Positions 45,923 through 55,634 of a stretch of 64,000 nt of DNA are shown in pieces. The translations under genes and the position numbers were made by a program. Numbering within the stretch: the first letter of the stretch is position 1; the number at the start of each line of letters is the position of its first letter. The notes under the pieces are model-generated. The model made no database searches and had not been told where the DNA came from. It worked only from the letters and a program-made list of their open reading frames with translations. The DNA is from Legionella lytica (lineage in GTDB: Bacteria > Pseudomonadota > Gammaproteobacteria > Legionellales > Legionellaceae). The stretch covers positions 1,002,001 through 1,066,000 of the forward strand of contig NZ_CP071527.1 of the NCBI RefSeq assembly GCF_023921225.1, given 5' to 3'.

Positions 45923-46342
45923 ATGAATGCACTCTATACTGCAACAGCTAAAACCCATGGTGGGCGCAATGGGCATGTAGAAACAACAGATGGTCTTTTA
46001 AAATTAGATTTGGCAATGCCAAAAGAGCTAGGTGGAAACGGTAATGGGAATAACCCTGAGCAATTATTTGCTGCCGGTTATGCCGCTTGTTTTGAAAGTG
46101 CTATTCGCTATGTTGCTCAAATGCAAAAAATTCCATTAAGCGACGCACACATGCAAGCAACTGTTTCCTTATACCCAACACCAGAGAAGGGTTTTAAACT
46201 CGGTGTCGTATTAGAAGCTACTATTGCAGGTTTAAACCAAAAGGACGCTGAAGAACTCGTTGAAAAAGCACATCATGTTTGTCCTTATTCCAATGCTACC
46301 CGCGGTAATATTGAAGTAACGCTAAAAGTGCATGCGGAATAA
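45923..46342 (+). CDS. ohr: Organic hydroperoxide resistance protein (Ohr/OsmC)
   Basis: 139 residues of the OsmC/Ohr peroxidase family. The two redox cysteines are in GYAACFESAIRYVA and HHVCPYSNATRG, and the N-terminal LYTATAKTHGGRNGHVETTDG with its arginine is typical of Ohr. It reduces organic peroxides using lipoylated or other thiols. AAAGGA lies upstream of the ATG. No OhrR repressor is adjacent. Confidence 0.92.
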   Translation: MNALYTATAKTHGGRNGHVETTDGLLKLDLAMPKELGGNGNGNNPEQLFAAGYAACFESAIRYVAQMQKIPLSDAHMQATVSLYPTPEKGFKLGVVLEATIAGLNQKDAEELVEKAHHVCPYSNATRGNIEVTLKVHAE

Positions 46343-46344
46343 CC

Positions 46345-46376
46345 GTAGCCTTGATGCAGTGCTGCATCAAGGCTAC
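46345..46376. repeat. 32-bp palindrome between convergent genes
   Basis: GTAGCCTTGATGCAG and CTGCATCAAGGCTAC form a perfect 15-bp stem. A related, less perfect copy lies at 53036-53107. Located between ohr and the convergent small gene, it can serve as a terminator hairpin for both. Confidence 0.8.
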
Positions 46377-46379
46377 AAT

Positions 46380-46607
46380 TTAATCTATATCTCTTACTTG
46401 CGTTAAACGTTCAATCATCGCATTAAATGCATCTGCTTTGTTGCGATAGATATCATCGTAAGATACATGAAAAGTATTAAATTCATCTTCACATTCAACC
46501 TGATCTTCTAAAAGTTCAGTAATCGTCTGCTTAGCTAACAAATAGAAATCATTTTCGACTTCAAAACTGATAATCCATACTTCTTCGCCTATTTTTAAGT
46601 CCGTCAT
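46380..46607 (-). CDS. Small acidic protein downstream of rimO
   Basis: 75 residues, acidic, starting MTDLKIGEEVWIISFEVEND, which reads like a small beta-barrel N-terminus followed by a helix (KADAFNAMIERLTQV). It follows rimO by 15 bases and is probably co-transcribed. No family recognised. Confidence 0.65.
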   Translation of the reverse strand: MTDLKIGEEVWIISFEVENDFYLLAKQTITELLEDQVECEDEFNTFHVSYDDIYRNKADAFNAMIERLTQVRDID

Positions 46608-46622
46608 TTATTACCTACTTTT

Positions 46623-47930
46623 TTAATTGAATTCTGCGAATAAATCATAATCATCACTGTCAGTAATGCGTACCTCAGCGAATGAACCAACTTTCACTCC
46701 TGGAGTGGGAGGTAAAATAACTAATCCATCAATTTCGGGGGCATCACTTTTACTACGCGCAATGATGTGCTCTGGTGTAATTTCATCAATCAGGACGGTT
46801 TGGACGCTACCAATTTTTTGCTCTAATTTCTTACGGCTAATTTCAGCTTGTAATTGCATAAAGCGGTGATAGCGCTCTTCCTTAATTTCTTCGGGCACCT
46901 GATCTGCTAAATCATTTGCTTTTGCACCTTCAACTGGCGAGTATTTGAAACAGCCTACGCGATCTAATTGTGCTTCTTCCAAGAAGTTAAGCAGCTCAGT
47001 AAACTCTTCTTCTGTTTCTCCTGGGAAACCAACAATAAACGTGGAGCGTAACGTAATATCAGGGCATATCTCACGCCATGCTGCGATACGCATCAAGGTA
47101 TTTTCACTGCTTGCAGGGCGTTTCATTGCTTTTAACACGCGTGAACTTGCATGCTGTAGTGGAATATCAAGATAAGGTAAAATCAAACCATCACGCATTA
47201 ATGGGATGATTTCATCTACATGCGGGTAAGGATAAACATAATGCAGACGTACCCAAATACCTAATTCGCCGAGCTGTTTGCATAAATCATAAAAGCGGGT
47301 ATTGATAGTTTTTCCTTGCCAGCTAACCTCTTCATAACGCGTATCCACGCCATAGGCACTAGTATCTTGGGAAATTACTAAAATTTCATTAACCCCTGCT
47401 TCTTTTAATTTTTTAGCTTCTGATAACACTTGAACTAAAGGATAGCTTTGCAATTTGCCACGCATGGTGGGGATAATGCAAAATGTACATTTTTGGTTAC
47501 AGCCTTCAGATATTTTTAAATAAGCAAAATGACGGGGTGTTAGTTTAATTCCTTGAGGAGGCACTAATTGCATGAAGGGATCTGCTGGAGGCGGAAGATG
47601 TTCATGTACCGCATTCACTACTTCTTCATAAGCATGGGCGCCACTGATATGTAATACATCGGGGCAAGCTTCTTTGATAATATCTGCTTTCGCACCAAGA
47701 CAACCGGTCACAATAACACGACCATTTTCTGCCATGGCTTCTTTAATCGTATCTAAAGACTCTTTAACCGCACTATCAATAAACCCACAGGTATTAATAA
47801 CAACCACGCCTGCATCGTCATAGTTGGATACCAACTCATAACCTTGAGCGCGTAATTGAGTAATGATTCGTTCTGAATCTACTAATGCTTTAGGGCAACC
47901 TAAGCTAACAAAACCGACTTTATGATTCAT
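46623..47930 (-). CDS. rimO: Ribosomal protein S12 methylthiotransferase
   Basis: Radical-SAM enzyme that methylthiolates Asp88 of ribosomal protein S12. 435 residues: N-terminal MTTase domain with cysteines in [13 protein letters not shown] and INTCGFID and TGCLGA, radical-SAM cluster motif CNQKCTFC near residue 145, and a C-terminal TRAM domain. The [11 protein letters not shown] start and PxMRG phrase distinguish RimO from MiaB. Confidence 0.95.
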   Translation of the reverse strand: MNHKVGFVSLGCPKALVDSERIITQLRAQGYELVSNYDDAGVVVINTCGFIDSAVKESLDTIKEAMAENGRVIVTGCLGAKADIIKEACPDVLHISGAHAYEEVVNAVHEHLPPPADPFMQLVPPQGIKLTPRHFAYLKISEGCNQKCTFCIIPTMRGKLQSYPLVQVLSEAKKLKEAGVNEILVISQDTSAYGVDTRYEEVSWQGKTINTRFYDLCKQLGELGIWVRLHYVYPYPHVDEIIPLMRDGLILPYLDIPLQHASSRVLKAMKRPASSENTLMRIAAWREICPDITLRSTFIVGFPGETEEEFTELLNFLEEAQLDRVGCFKYSPVEGAKANDLADQVPEEIKEERYHRFMQLQAEISRKKLEQKIGSVQTVLIDEITPEHIIARSKSDAPEIDGLVILPPTPGVKVGSFAEVRITDSDDYDLFAEFN

Positions 47931-48125
47931 AAAACTCTAACTGTAAAAAAAATGAACGAATTATACCCTTTCTCTATAGGAATGTCGACTGTTTAAGAAA
48001 TTTTACTTTACTCTTGCTTTCACTCGTACGTATTTGTAAGAAATAAGTAAAGAAAAAAAGATTACGCTCATCAAGTGATAAAAAATTGCGTATTATTAAA
48101 TAGAAATTTTTGCTTTGGAGAAATT

Positions 48126-48647
48126 ATGGGTAATCGAAAAGAAGATTTGAAGCGTTTAATTGAATTAAAGAAAATAACAGAAGCATTGACGGAAGAACAG
48201 GAGCAAGAACTTAAGCGATTGAAGTTCAGACGCATTAAGGATGCTGAATTACCTGTTTCCGAGCTAGAAGCTACATTAATTGAACTTGATACAACGACTG
48301 TCTCGGTGAGCGCCGAAAATATCGAGGAGCTTATTGCCGACTACAACGAAGCATATGCAGGTGAGGAGCATTATGAAGCGCCTAAGGTCGAGGATGATGG
48401 TTCAGTTCGTTTTAAATTTAGTTCACAAGATGAATGCAGTAAATTTTTCATGAAGCAAGCTGAAAAAGGCGATTCTTTTATTATGTTTGATCCCGTAACT
48501 AAAAATGTTACTGCTTATGCAAAGGATGGAAAACTATACCATCATGATGGCAAGGAATTTAAAGCAGGCGAAGCATTCACCCAATCTGAAGTTAAACAAG
48601 AGGATTTTGAAATCCCTGGTTTATCACGCGGACTGGATATGCATTAA
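48126..48647 (+). CDS. Unknown protein with N-terminal coiled coil
   Basis: 173 residues from the ATG at 48126, preceded by GGAGA; an open frame runs 17 codons further upstream. The first 45 residues are charged and likely coiled-coil (EDLKRLIELKKITEALTEEQ). The C-terminal half (KFFMKQAEKGDSFIMFDP, then VTAYAKDGKLYHHDGKEF) resembles a segment I have met in several Legionella proteins of unknown function. It lies before the large adenylate-forming enzyme on the same strand, 164 bases away. Confidence 0.65.
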   Translation: MGNRKEDLKRLIELKKITEALTEEQEQELKRLKFRRIKDAELPVSELEATLIELDTTTVSVSAENIEELIADYNEAYAGEEHYEAPKVEDDGSVRFKFSSQDECSKFFMKQAEKGDSFIMFDPVTKNVTAYAKDGKLYHHDGKEFKAGEAFTQSEVKQEDFEIPGLSRGLDMH

Positions 48648-48811
48648 ATTTTAACCTGTTCTTCTTTTCACCGCTTCCCTGACTGCAACGATCAGGGGGC
48701 AGTGCTCAATATCCTTCCTCCCCAAATAGAAAAATTAACCAATTCATTCTCTTAATATTTTATTAATCTAAATGTATTAAAATAAGACGAATTTATTTTA
48801 TAGGAATGGAT

Positions 48812-51100
48812 ATGCCCGCTTATAAACTTGATAGCCCCGTTGTTTTATTTAATCACCATGAATATGGTCAAAGACTATTATTTAAGAATGGTATAACTAA
48901 TCCGCGCGATGTGCTTGGGAAAAATGGCGTTACCTTTCATAGTTCTTTTGCTTCTCTGTTTTATAAGACCATTAAATTTCAAGCAGAAGTAGTTAACGAA
49001 TTAGGAGCATATGAGCTTCGTGAGTTTCGTATTAATCGTAACAGTTTGATTAAATATCTCGGTGAAGAGGCTCATAAAGACCTTCAAGATGACGCATTGT
49101 CAGCGGCACTTAATCGGCAATTATGGGCTAGTGACAGTAATGATGATATGGAGCAAAAGAAACGGCAAATTAAAGCCGGAACAGAAGGGCTACGCCATGC
49201 AGGAAGATATAATCAGCGTTTAGTTGATAGCTGGTCTAACCGTTTTAGTGATTTCTTTAAAGGCTCTTTTCTGAGCTGGCTTTACCAAAAAACCATAGTT
49301 AGTACCAAGTTAATTAATATACGCTTTCTTTTTTTAGGTAAAGAAGCAGAAATTTTAGAGGCAGGGGAAGTGCTTGCCAAAAAACGTTTTCATGAGGCAT
49401 ATAAAGAAGTCCCTGCTTATAAAAATCATCTTGTCCGCTTTAACGGAACGCCAACATCTGAAACTGAGTTTCGACAAATTCCTGAAACGACAAAAGATAA
49501 TTATATTAAATTTCAGCAAAATGATTCAGATACTCATTTACGAGGAAAATATCCGGTTGCCCATAAAACAGATACCTCAACAGGAACTACGGGGAAAGCT
49601 ACAGAGTGGGTTCGTGGAGAGCAAGAACTGGAAACAGTTAAAAAGTCTTTGCAGTTGGCTGCTAGAATCCAATTTGGAGCGCGCCGTTTATCCTATATTA
49701 ATGCCTTTGCTCTTGGGCCATGGGCGACAGGTTTAACTACTTATGAGTTAATGCGTGAGACTGGAAGCGTCTTTGCTACAGGTCCTGATAAAGATAAGAT
49801 TCTTGATAAACTAGTAAGCAATGCACGTTATGAGCGCCATCAATTGGAGCTTGCTGTTGATGCGTTCATGCGCAAACATCCTAGTTTAATGGAGGAGGAC
49901 AAACAAGGAATTATTACTTTAATTGAAACCACCTTAAAAGCGATGTTAAAAAAACGGACTTCAACGTTTACCGAGGAATTTGATTTAGCAGTATCTCAAT
50001 TGGAGGGAGGTGCTCAGCTCATAATTCGACGCTATCGATCAGAAATTAAGGCAATCGCGGACGCATTAAATAAAGAAAAGAACCAGATGATTATTGCGGG
50101 TTATCCTCCATTCTTGAAAGATCTTACCGCTTATGCCCAAGAGAAGGGATATAATTTTGATGAGTTTTCTGTGATTGGGATTGTAGGCGGCCAAGCTATA
50201 TCTGAAGCAATGCGCGATCAATTAATTAATCATGGTTTTAATCAAATCTATTCTTCTTATGGTGCTTCAGACCTAGATATTAATTTAGGTGTTGAAACGG
50301 AATACGAAATATCAGTGCGTAAAGCGATTGAAACGAATCCTGGTCTTGCTCGAGAGCTGTATGGCGAAAACAAAGGCTTACCCATGGTGTTTCATTATGA
50401 TCCTATGAACTATCATGTGGAATGTGATAATGAAGATAACTTATTATTTACCTGTACACGAGATGATCGTTCTTCTCCGCGTATTCGTTATAATTTAGGC
50501 GATAAAGGTCGTGTGTATGCATCAAGCGACATCCAGGCTCTTTTAGCTAAATATGGGATGTTCCAGAAACCCAAAACCAATCTTCCATTAATGTTTGTAT
50601 GGGGGAGAGATTCAACGGTTGTGTTCAATGGAGCTAACTTAGCGTTTACCGAATTAGAGCGCGCAGTCACAACAGATGAACAGTTAGAGCAAATTGTTTT
50701 AAAGAAAGCTTTTTATTCCTACCAAGATGAAACTGGTGCGGATAAATTAGAAATCTGGCTTGAGTTAAATGAAGATGAAGAGCTGCCAAATGAGAGCCAG
50801 CAGAAAGAATATGCTCATTCCTTGTTAAATAAATTGGTTAGCCTAAACCAAGACTTTCGTTATCAGGTAGATCAATTAGATGAGGATACCCCACTACCAC
50901 TGGTGCGTTTCTTTAAACGTAATCAAAGCCCTATTAGCGAGGCAGGCGGGCATCGTAAACAAGTTCTAATTTTCCAAAAGAACGTTAATTTACCTGAAGA
51001 TTATCAATTTCCTGATGCAGAGCAATGCTGCGGATATGCACTTCCTAAAACAGCTAGTGTATTGCAAGAACAAGCCAGTAGTTTTGTTCTCGCTCACTAA
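48812..51100 (+). CDS. Large adenylate-forming enzyme, PaaK-like (ANL superfamily)
   Basis: 762 residues from the ATG at 48812 (AGGA 6 bases upstream; another ATG lies two codons earlier). The ANL core shows AYKEVPAYKNHL, the TTKDNYI phrase, the phosphate loop TSTGTTGKA (Ser256 to Lys262), IYSSYGASDLD near 475, YNLGDKGRV near 560 and the C-terminal GHRKQVLIF lysine region. It is far longer than PaaK (about 440): an unrecognised N-terminal region of about 190 residues and a helical insertion near 330-430. It would activate a carboxylate as acyl-AMP; substrate and acceptor are unknown. Confidence 0.8.
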   Translation: MPAYKLDSPVVLFNHHEYGQRLLFKNGITNPRDVLGKNGVTFHSSFASLFYKTIKFQAEVVNELGAYELREFRINRNSLIKYLGEEAHKDLQDDALSAALNRQLWASDSNDDMEQKKRQIKAGTEGLRHAGRYNQRLVDSWSNRFSDFFKGSFLSWLYQKTIVSTKLINIRFLFLGKEAEILEAGEVLAKKRFHEAYKEVPAYKNHLVRFNGTPTSETEFRQIPETTKDNYIKFQQNDSDTHLRGKYPVAHKTDTSTGTTGKATEWVRGEQELETVKKSLQLAARIQFGARRLSYINAFALGPWATGLTTYELMRETGSVFATGPDKDKILDKLVSNARYERHQLELAVDAFMRKHPSLMEEDKQGIITLIETTLKAMLKKRTSTFTEEFDLAVSQLEGGAQLIIRRYRSEIKAIADALNKEKNQMIIAGYPPFLKDLTAYAQEKGYNFDEFSVIGIVGGQAISEAMRDQLINHGFNQIYSSYGASDLDINLGVETEYEISVRKAIETNPGLARELYGENKGLPMVFHYDPMNYHVECDNEDNLLFTCTRDDRSSPRIRYNLGDKGRVYASSDIQALLAKYGMFQKPKTNLPLMFVWGRDSTVVFNGANLAFTELERAVTTDEQLEQIVLKKAFYSYQDETGADKLEIWLELNEDEELPNESQQKEYAHSLLNKLVSLNQDFRYQVDQLDEDTPLPLVRFFKRNQSPISEAGGHRKQVLIFQKNVNLPEDYQFPDAEQCCGYALPKTASVLQEQASSFVLAH

Positions 51101-51111
51101 AAAATAATAAT

Positions 51112-51140
51112 TGTAAGTCGGGCCATGGGCCCGACTTACA
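51112..51140. terminator. Palindrome between convergent genes
   Basis: TGTAAGTCGGGCC and GGCCCGACTTACA form a perfect 13-bp stem with a 3-base loop, between the adenylate-forming enzyme gene and convergent dsbD. No long T-run, but position and strength suggest a bidirectional transcript end. Confidence 0.6.
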
Positions 51141-51152
51141 GTACTTGCTTAG

Positions 51153-52925
51153 CTATTTAGATTCTTGAACCACTTGATTGAGCTTCGTTAAAAACTCATC
51201 TGTAGATACTTCACCAACCACAAGTAATTCATCATGTTGCATGCCCTTGGCATCAAAAAATATAAAGGTTGGGGGGGCGATTACATTAAAATAATTTAGT
51301 ATTTTTTTATCATGAACACTATTCTTAGTGACATCTACTTTCAGAACGACAAATTGTTCTAATGCGGTCTGCACATTGGGATCTTGAAAGGTCGTAGCGT
51401 CCATAACCTTACATGCAGTGCACCAATCCGCATAAAAATCCAACAGCACGGGTTTCCCGCGAGCAGCGATAATCTTCTGCTTTATTTGGTTTAAAGACAG
51501 TTCTTCATGAGGCTCTATCTTAGATGGTATTACGCTCGCTGCCTGGGAAACGTTTAAGGGTTGTAGGGGATTTGTTGCGCCCATGCTCGCCCCAATTAGA
51601 ATGAGGATGCCATAAACTAATAAAATAATTCCTACACTTTGACTAAATTTTTCCTGGTTGCTTGAGGAATGAGCTAATGCTCCACAATAAATACCTGAAA
51701 AAATAAGTAAACTCGCCCATAGAGCCATGCTTACTACCGCTGGAGCAATACGTGAGATCAGCAAAATGGCAACAGCGATGAATAGAACGCCAAAGAAGGC
51801 TTTAATCGTATTCATCCAGCCGCCGGTTTCTGGTAACCACTTTCCGGCAGACGTACCGATTAGAAGTAGGGGGGTTCCCATACCAAATCCTAAAACTAAG
51901 AGTGTGAGGCAGCCTAAAAGAACATTTTTAGTTTGAGCTATGTAAGTTAATACACCGATTAAGGGGGCGGTAACGCAGGGGGACAAGATCAAAGTTGATA
52001 AACAGCCCATGATTGCTGCACCAAGATAATGCCCTCCGCGTTGGTTGCGACTGGTATTGCCAATTTTTGCTTGCCAGGAATTGGGTAGTTTAAATTCATA
52101 GAATCCAAACATGGATAAGGCAAGCAGAACAAAAATTATGCTTAAGAAACCAATAGACCATGGCGATTGCATACTGATTTGCAGATTCGAGCCTAACAGA
52201 GCAACGACTGCCCCTACGATGGCATAAGTAACGGACATGCTAAGTACATAACTTAAGGAGAGAAAGAATGCTTTTCGCGTCGTAATTTCTTTTCCATGGC
52301 CAATGATAATTCCTGATAAAACAGGAACCATAGGTAAAATGCAGGGCGTAAATGATAACAGTAACCCTAAGCCATAGAATGTGAGTAAGATCATAGCCCA
52401 GTTTTGGCTTTCAAAAACTTTGCTAAGTTCACTTTGGGATTGGCCAGGGATTGTTGTTGCTGCTGGCTTATTTTCTGTTTTGGCCAGGTTTACGTGGCTC
52501 AGCTCTAGTTTGTCATTAATAACGAGCTGAATTTTTTGCTCTTCTGGAGGATAACAAAAGCCATCATCAGAGCATCCCTGATAACTTAATAGTAGAGATG
52601 TTTTTCCAGGATTATTACCCAATATGGCTATAGGAATGGAAACTTTATCTCGGAAAACAGTGTATTTTTGCCCGCGCTTATCTGTTTTTTCTAGGGTGGG
52701 AGGAAGACGCAGGGGGCCTAATTGCATGATGTTATTTTGCTCAGGCTCCAATTTAATGCTATTAGAATATAAGAAATGCTGTGGTTTGATCTTGAAATCG
52801 ATTGTAAAGGTGTTGAGATCAACGAGGTCTACCTTGACCTGAAATACTTGGACAGGAGGAAGAGGGGCCGTATATCCAATAATGGTAGTAAAACAGCATA
52901 TAAAAAAGAGCAACCATTTTTTCAT
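51153..52925 (-). CDS. dsbD: Thiol:disulfide interchange protein DsbD
   Basis: Passes electrons from cytoplasmic thioredoxin to periplasmic disulfide isomerases. 590 residues from the ATG at 52925, which is followed by a signal peptide (MKKWLLFFICCFTTIIGYTA). Periplasmic alpha domain with cysteines in YQGCSDDGFCYPPEEQ, an eight-helix membrane domain with cysteines in LSFTPCILPMVPVL and LILSPCVTAPLIG, and a C-terminal thioredoxin domain with ADWCTACKVMD. All six redox cysteines are present. Confidence 0.95.
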   Translation of the reverse strand: MKKWLLFFICCFTTIIGYTAPLPPVQVFQVKVDLVDLNTFTIDFKIKPQHFLYSNSIKLEPEQNNIMQLGPLRLPPTLEKTDKRGQKYTVFRDKVSIPIAILGNNPGKTSLLLSYQGCSDDGFCYPPEEQKIQLVINDKLELSHVNLAKTENKPAATTIPGQSQSELSKVFESQNWAMILLTFYGLGLLLSFTPCILPMVPVLSGIIIGHGKEITTRKAFFLSLSYVLSMSVTYAIVGAVVALLGSNLQISMQSPWSIGFLSIIFVLLALSMFGFYEFKLPNSWQAKIGNTSRNQRGGHYLGAAIMGCLSTLILSPCVTAPLIGVLTYIAQTKNVLLGCLTLLVLGFGMGTPLLLIGTSAGKWLPETGGWMNTIKAFFGVLFIAVAILLISRIAPAVVSMALWASLLIFSGIYCGALAHSSSNQEKFSQSVGIILLVYGILILIGASMGATNPLQPLNVSQAASVIPSKIEPHEELSLNQIKQKIIAARGKPVLLDFYADWCTACKVMDATTFQDPNVQTALEQFVVLKVDVTKNSVHDKKILNYFNVIAPPTFIFFDAKGMQHDELLVVGEVSTDEFLTKLNQVVQESK

Positions 52926-53035
52926 TTGAGACCTTGATAACAGCAATGCAATTTCCTTCATTGTAGTTCGAATAAAGACAAAACGTAACTCTTAATATGC
53001 GATTTATGGCCAGGAGTAGCAATTATTTAAATTGG

Positions 53036-53107
53036 TGTAGCCTTGATGCAGCGCAGCGTAATCAAGGTTTTCTAAAGGCTGCATAACCCTTGATTACGTC
53101 ATGCTGC
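53036..53107. repeat. Imperfect hairpin, GTAGCCTTGATGCAG family
   Basis: GTAGCCTTGATGCAGCGCAGC and a following GATTACGTCATGCTGCAT, with CCTTGATTACG / CGTAATCAAGG as an inner pairing. Shares its first 15 bases with 46345-46376. Lies between dsbD and the P450-like gene. Confidence 0.6.
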
Positions 53108-53121
53108 ATTTAATGGGACTT

Positions 53122-54666
53122 TTAAATTTTCCCCATTAAATGGTCATCTTCTAGCACTAAATCAGCATTTGCCGCTATAGGTTGTAATTTTATTTCTGCC
53201 TGCTTCAAATTATCCCCATGAATCAAACTTAGATCATAATTCATCACGAGTTCAGCGATAAACGTTTGAAAAATAAATTCCGTTATTAAATTCGCAGGAC
53301 AACGACGTTTGCCGTAGGAGAAAATGGTGAGCACGGTTTTTTCACGTGTTTTCTTCTCATCATTTGCAAATCTATTCGGGTCGAAACGTTCGGGTTCGGG
53401 CCACATTTTAGGATCAAAGCGGGGGAGGGCATTTAAAATTGCAAGCATCGTTTGCGGGGGAATTTGTGCTACCTCTTCTTTATCTTGATTTTTGAGACTA
53501 ATACCATGTTCGCTATAGCGTAGAATAACTGTTTCAGCTTCCAAATCTTCCGGTTTCTTCTGCTGAAAATCTCGTCTTAAAGCCTCTAAGAAAATACGAT
53601 GCAGCAAGCCATTATTTTGTTTGTCTTGTAAAATATCTTCACGACGTTCTTCTGCCGTTTTATTTTTAAAGTTTCGTTTTTCTAGCTCACTTCTTAATGC
53701 AAGCAGTAAGGTTTCATTCTGTGCCAATTCAGTCATCGCACTACAGGCGGGGATAACAATCATATCTCCTGGCAAAGGAAGTACAGGAAGAGTTTTGATA
53801 TAGGCTTCTTGTAAGTAAGGCTTTAAATCTTGCTCGGTCATGCACGATAAATAATCGAGCAATTCATATGAGTCTAAATCCGGATAAGTTTCTTTAACTC
53901 GTTGAGCAATAAAACGCGCCAATGCATTGGTGATGTTAAATAAAGTTTTTTGATTGTCTTGTTTTAATTCTTGAAAGTGGGCAATAACGGCAGTGGCTTG
54001 CTCTGCTAAAAATTGCTCACTAGCTGCCAAGTAGTTTTGTTTTGCCTGCTGATATTGCGGAATGAAATAAAATAGCCAAGAATAATACGCGGTCATTAAT
54101 TTAACCGATAAGGTTTTACCAAAACTTTCTAATTTGTCTTGCACTAAGTCTGAAAACCCTTGCAACGCCTGATGTAGATTAGGGGGGATTTGTTCAATAT
54201 CAAATAATCCTCGTGCTAAGCTATTCCTTAATGGGGTAGTTGCTAACTCCAGTAAGGGAACTGGTTGTTGGGCATGCTTGTCCAAATATAAATGAATTGA
54301 TTGCTGAGTGTTTTCAATGAAGGCTGCAGGCCTGGACAAGAGGCCAGATAATAAATAATGATGGCTTAACGCGGTATATTCTTTATCATCTTTAGCTCGG
54401 GTGCTAATGAAATCGCCACCAACAAAAAAACGTAGCCCCATTTCTCCTCGTCGTCCTTGCGGTTCTGCATCGAGTGTATCCAGTAGGTGGGCCATGTCTA
54501 GTTCTTGGGGATTTATAAAGGCAACATTCCCTCCCAATAAACCAAAATTCACGAAATGCACGGGCTGAGCCGAGTTTTTTATTTCACTAAACAGTGATGG
54601 AGAATTAACCTCTCCCCAAAGAACACGATTAACAAATGAACGAAAATGATTAACAAAATAAAACAT
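53122..54666 (-). CDS. Cytochrome P450-like protein
   Basis: 514 residues from the ATG at 54666 (AGGGA upstream). The C-terminal part has the P450 features: PRFDPKMWPEPERFDPNRF (the PERF region) and the heme-thiolate loop FSYGKRRCPANL with Cys456. The K-helix region reads ETVILRYSEHGISL; the canonical ExxR glutamate is not in register, so the motif is degenerate. The I-helix threonine motif is not obvious. The N-terminal 60 residues have no membrane anchor. Substrate and redox partner are unknown; it is transcribed alone. Confidence 0.75.
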   Translation of the reverse strand: MFYFVNHFRSFVNRVLWGEVNSPSLFSEIKNSAQPVHFVNFGLLGGNVAFINPQELDMAHLLDTLDAEPQGRRGEMGLRFFVGGDFISTRAKDDKEYTALSHHYLLSGLLSRPAAFIENTQQSIHLYLDKHAQQPVPLLELATTPLRNSLARGLFDIEQIPPNLHQALQGFSDLVQDKLESFGKTLSVKLMTAYYSWLFYFIPQYQQAKQNYLAASEQFLAEQATAVIAHFQELKQDNQKTLFNITNALARFIAQRVKETYPDLDSYELLDYLSCMTEQDLKPYLQEAYIKTLPVLPLPGDMIVIPACSAMTELAQNETLLLALRSELEKRNFKNKTAEERREDILQDKQNNGLLHRIFLEALRRDFQQKKPEDLEAETVILRYSEHGISLKNQDKEEVAQIPPQTMLAILNALPRFDPKMWPEPERFDPNRFANDEKKTREKTVLTIFSYGKRRCPANLITEFIFQTFIAELVMNYDLSLIHGDNLKQAEIKLQPIAANADLVLEDDHLMGKI

Positions 54667-55016
54667 CACAACGATCCCTATAAATGTTTTAAGAAAGATA
54701 ACCTAAAAAAGTAGACTTCAGTCGTAGTGGTGAGAGCAGTATTTTAGGCCTAAGTAAATTCGGCACGATCAATGTGCTCGAACAGAAACATTACAACAAT
54801 AGGAAAATATTTTGTCAAATATGGGATTGTTTTTGACTATTAATCCACGAATTACCGCAGCGTGGGTGGTGAGATGTAAGATAATCTGGACTCTGTAGCC
54901 TATATGCTAAGTAGGTGAGGTGGGGCCCCTAGGGCCAACAAGAGATGAAACCCCGAAACTCAATGTTGAGTCAGGCTACGTCAAATAGAAGGTTTTATAA
55001 ATTAATTAATCTAAAA
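54667..55016. other. Intergenic region between P450-like gene and pncA
   Basis: About 350 bases without a gene. It contains a half copy of the CGAATTACCGC repeat (54848-54859) and, at about 54920-54980, a degenerate relative of the two-hairpin GTTGGGC repeats (GTGGGGCCCCTAGGGCCAAC followed by GAAACCCCGAAACTCA). Confidence 0.5.
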
Positions 55017-55634
55017 TCAAAAGCTTAGATCTAACTCATTACTCTTAATTAACCCCACACCCAACTGCTTTAACTCGCCCCGAATACGTTTAAACACGCC
55101 TTCATTTAAAGGATGGGTCGCATCTTCAATTAAATAATTTTTAAATCCTTCCTGCATCGCATCTTTGAGACTATAATACACACAGATATCCGCGCATAAA
55201 CCACAAAAATAAAGTTCAGATGCTCCTTTTGCACGCAAATACGCGGTTAACCCGGTGCTTTTTTTATGATCATTCTCATAAAAGCCGCTGTAACTGTCTA
55301 TTTCTGGATCCATCCCTTTACGAAAAATAGCCGCGATGCGTGTGGTGTCTAATTGTGGAAAAAACTCAGCCCCTTTGCTTCCTTGCACACAATGGTCAGG
55401 CCAAAGAGTTTGTTCCAGACCATGGAGCTGGATTTTTTCAAAAGGTTTTTTACCCGGATGGCGGGAGGCAAAACTTTTATGGTTTTTGGGATGCCAATCT
55501 TGAGTAGCCACAATTAAGCCAAAATGGTTCATTACCTGGTTAATCACGGGAACAATCACATCACCCTGGGGAACTGCTAATGCACCTCCAGGCATGAAAT
55601 CATTTTGAACGTCTAGAATGATTAATGTTTTCAT
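55017..55634 (-). CDS. pncA: Nicotinamidase
   Basis: Hydrolyses nicotinamide to nicotinate for NAD salvage. 205 residues of the isochorismatase fold with catalytic Asp in LDVQNDFMPGG, metal-binding DWHPKNHKSFA, and the nucleophilic Cys in ELYFCGLCADICV. Its start overlaps the end of pncB by 4 bases, making a two-gene salvage operon. Confidence 0.94.
   Translation of the reverse strand: MKTLIILDVQNDFMPGGALAVPQGDVIVPVINQVMNHFGLIVATQDWHPKNHKSFASRHPGKKPFEKIQLHGLEQTLWPDHCVQGSKGAEFFPQLDTTRIAAIFRKGMDPEIDSYSGFYENDHKKSTGLTAYLRAKGASELYFCGLCADICVYYSLKDAMQEGFKNYLIEDATHPLNEGVFKRIRGELKQLGVGLIKSNELDLSF

Noticed and set aside
53036..53107. Possible small RNA or CRISPR-like repeat near dsbD
   Set aside because: A single imperfect hairpin related to another intergenic palindrome; no regular spacing or array.
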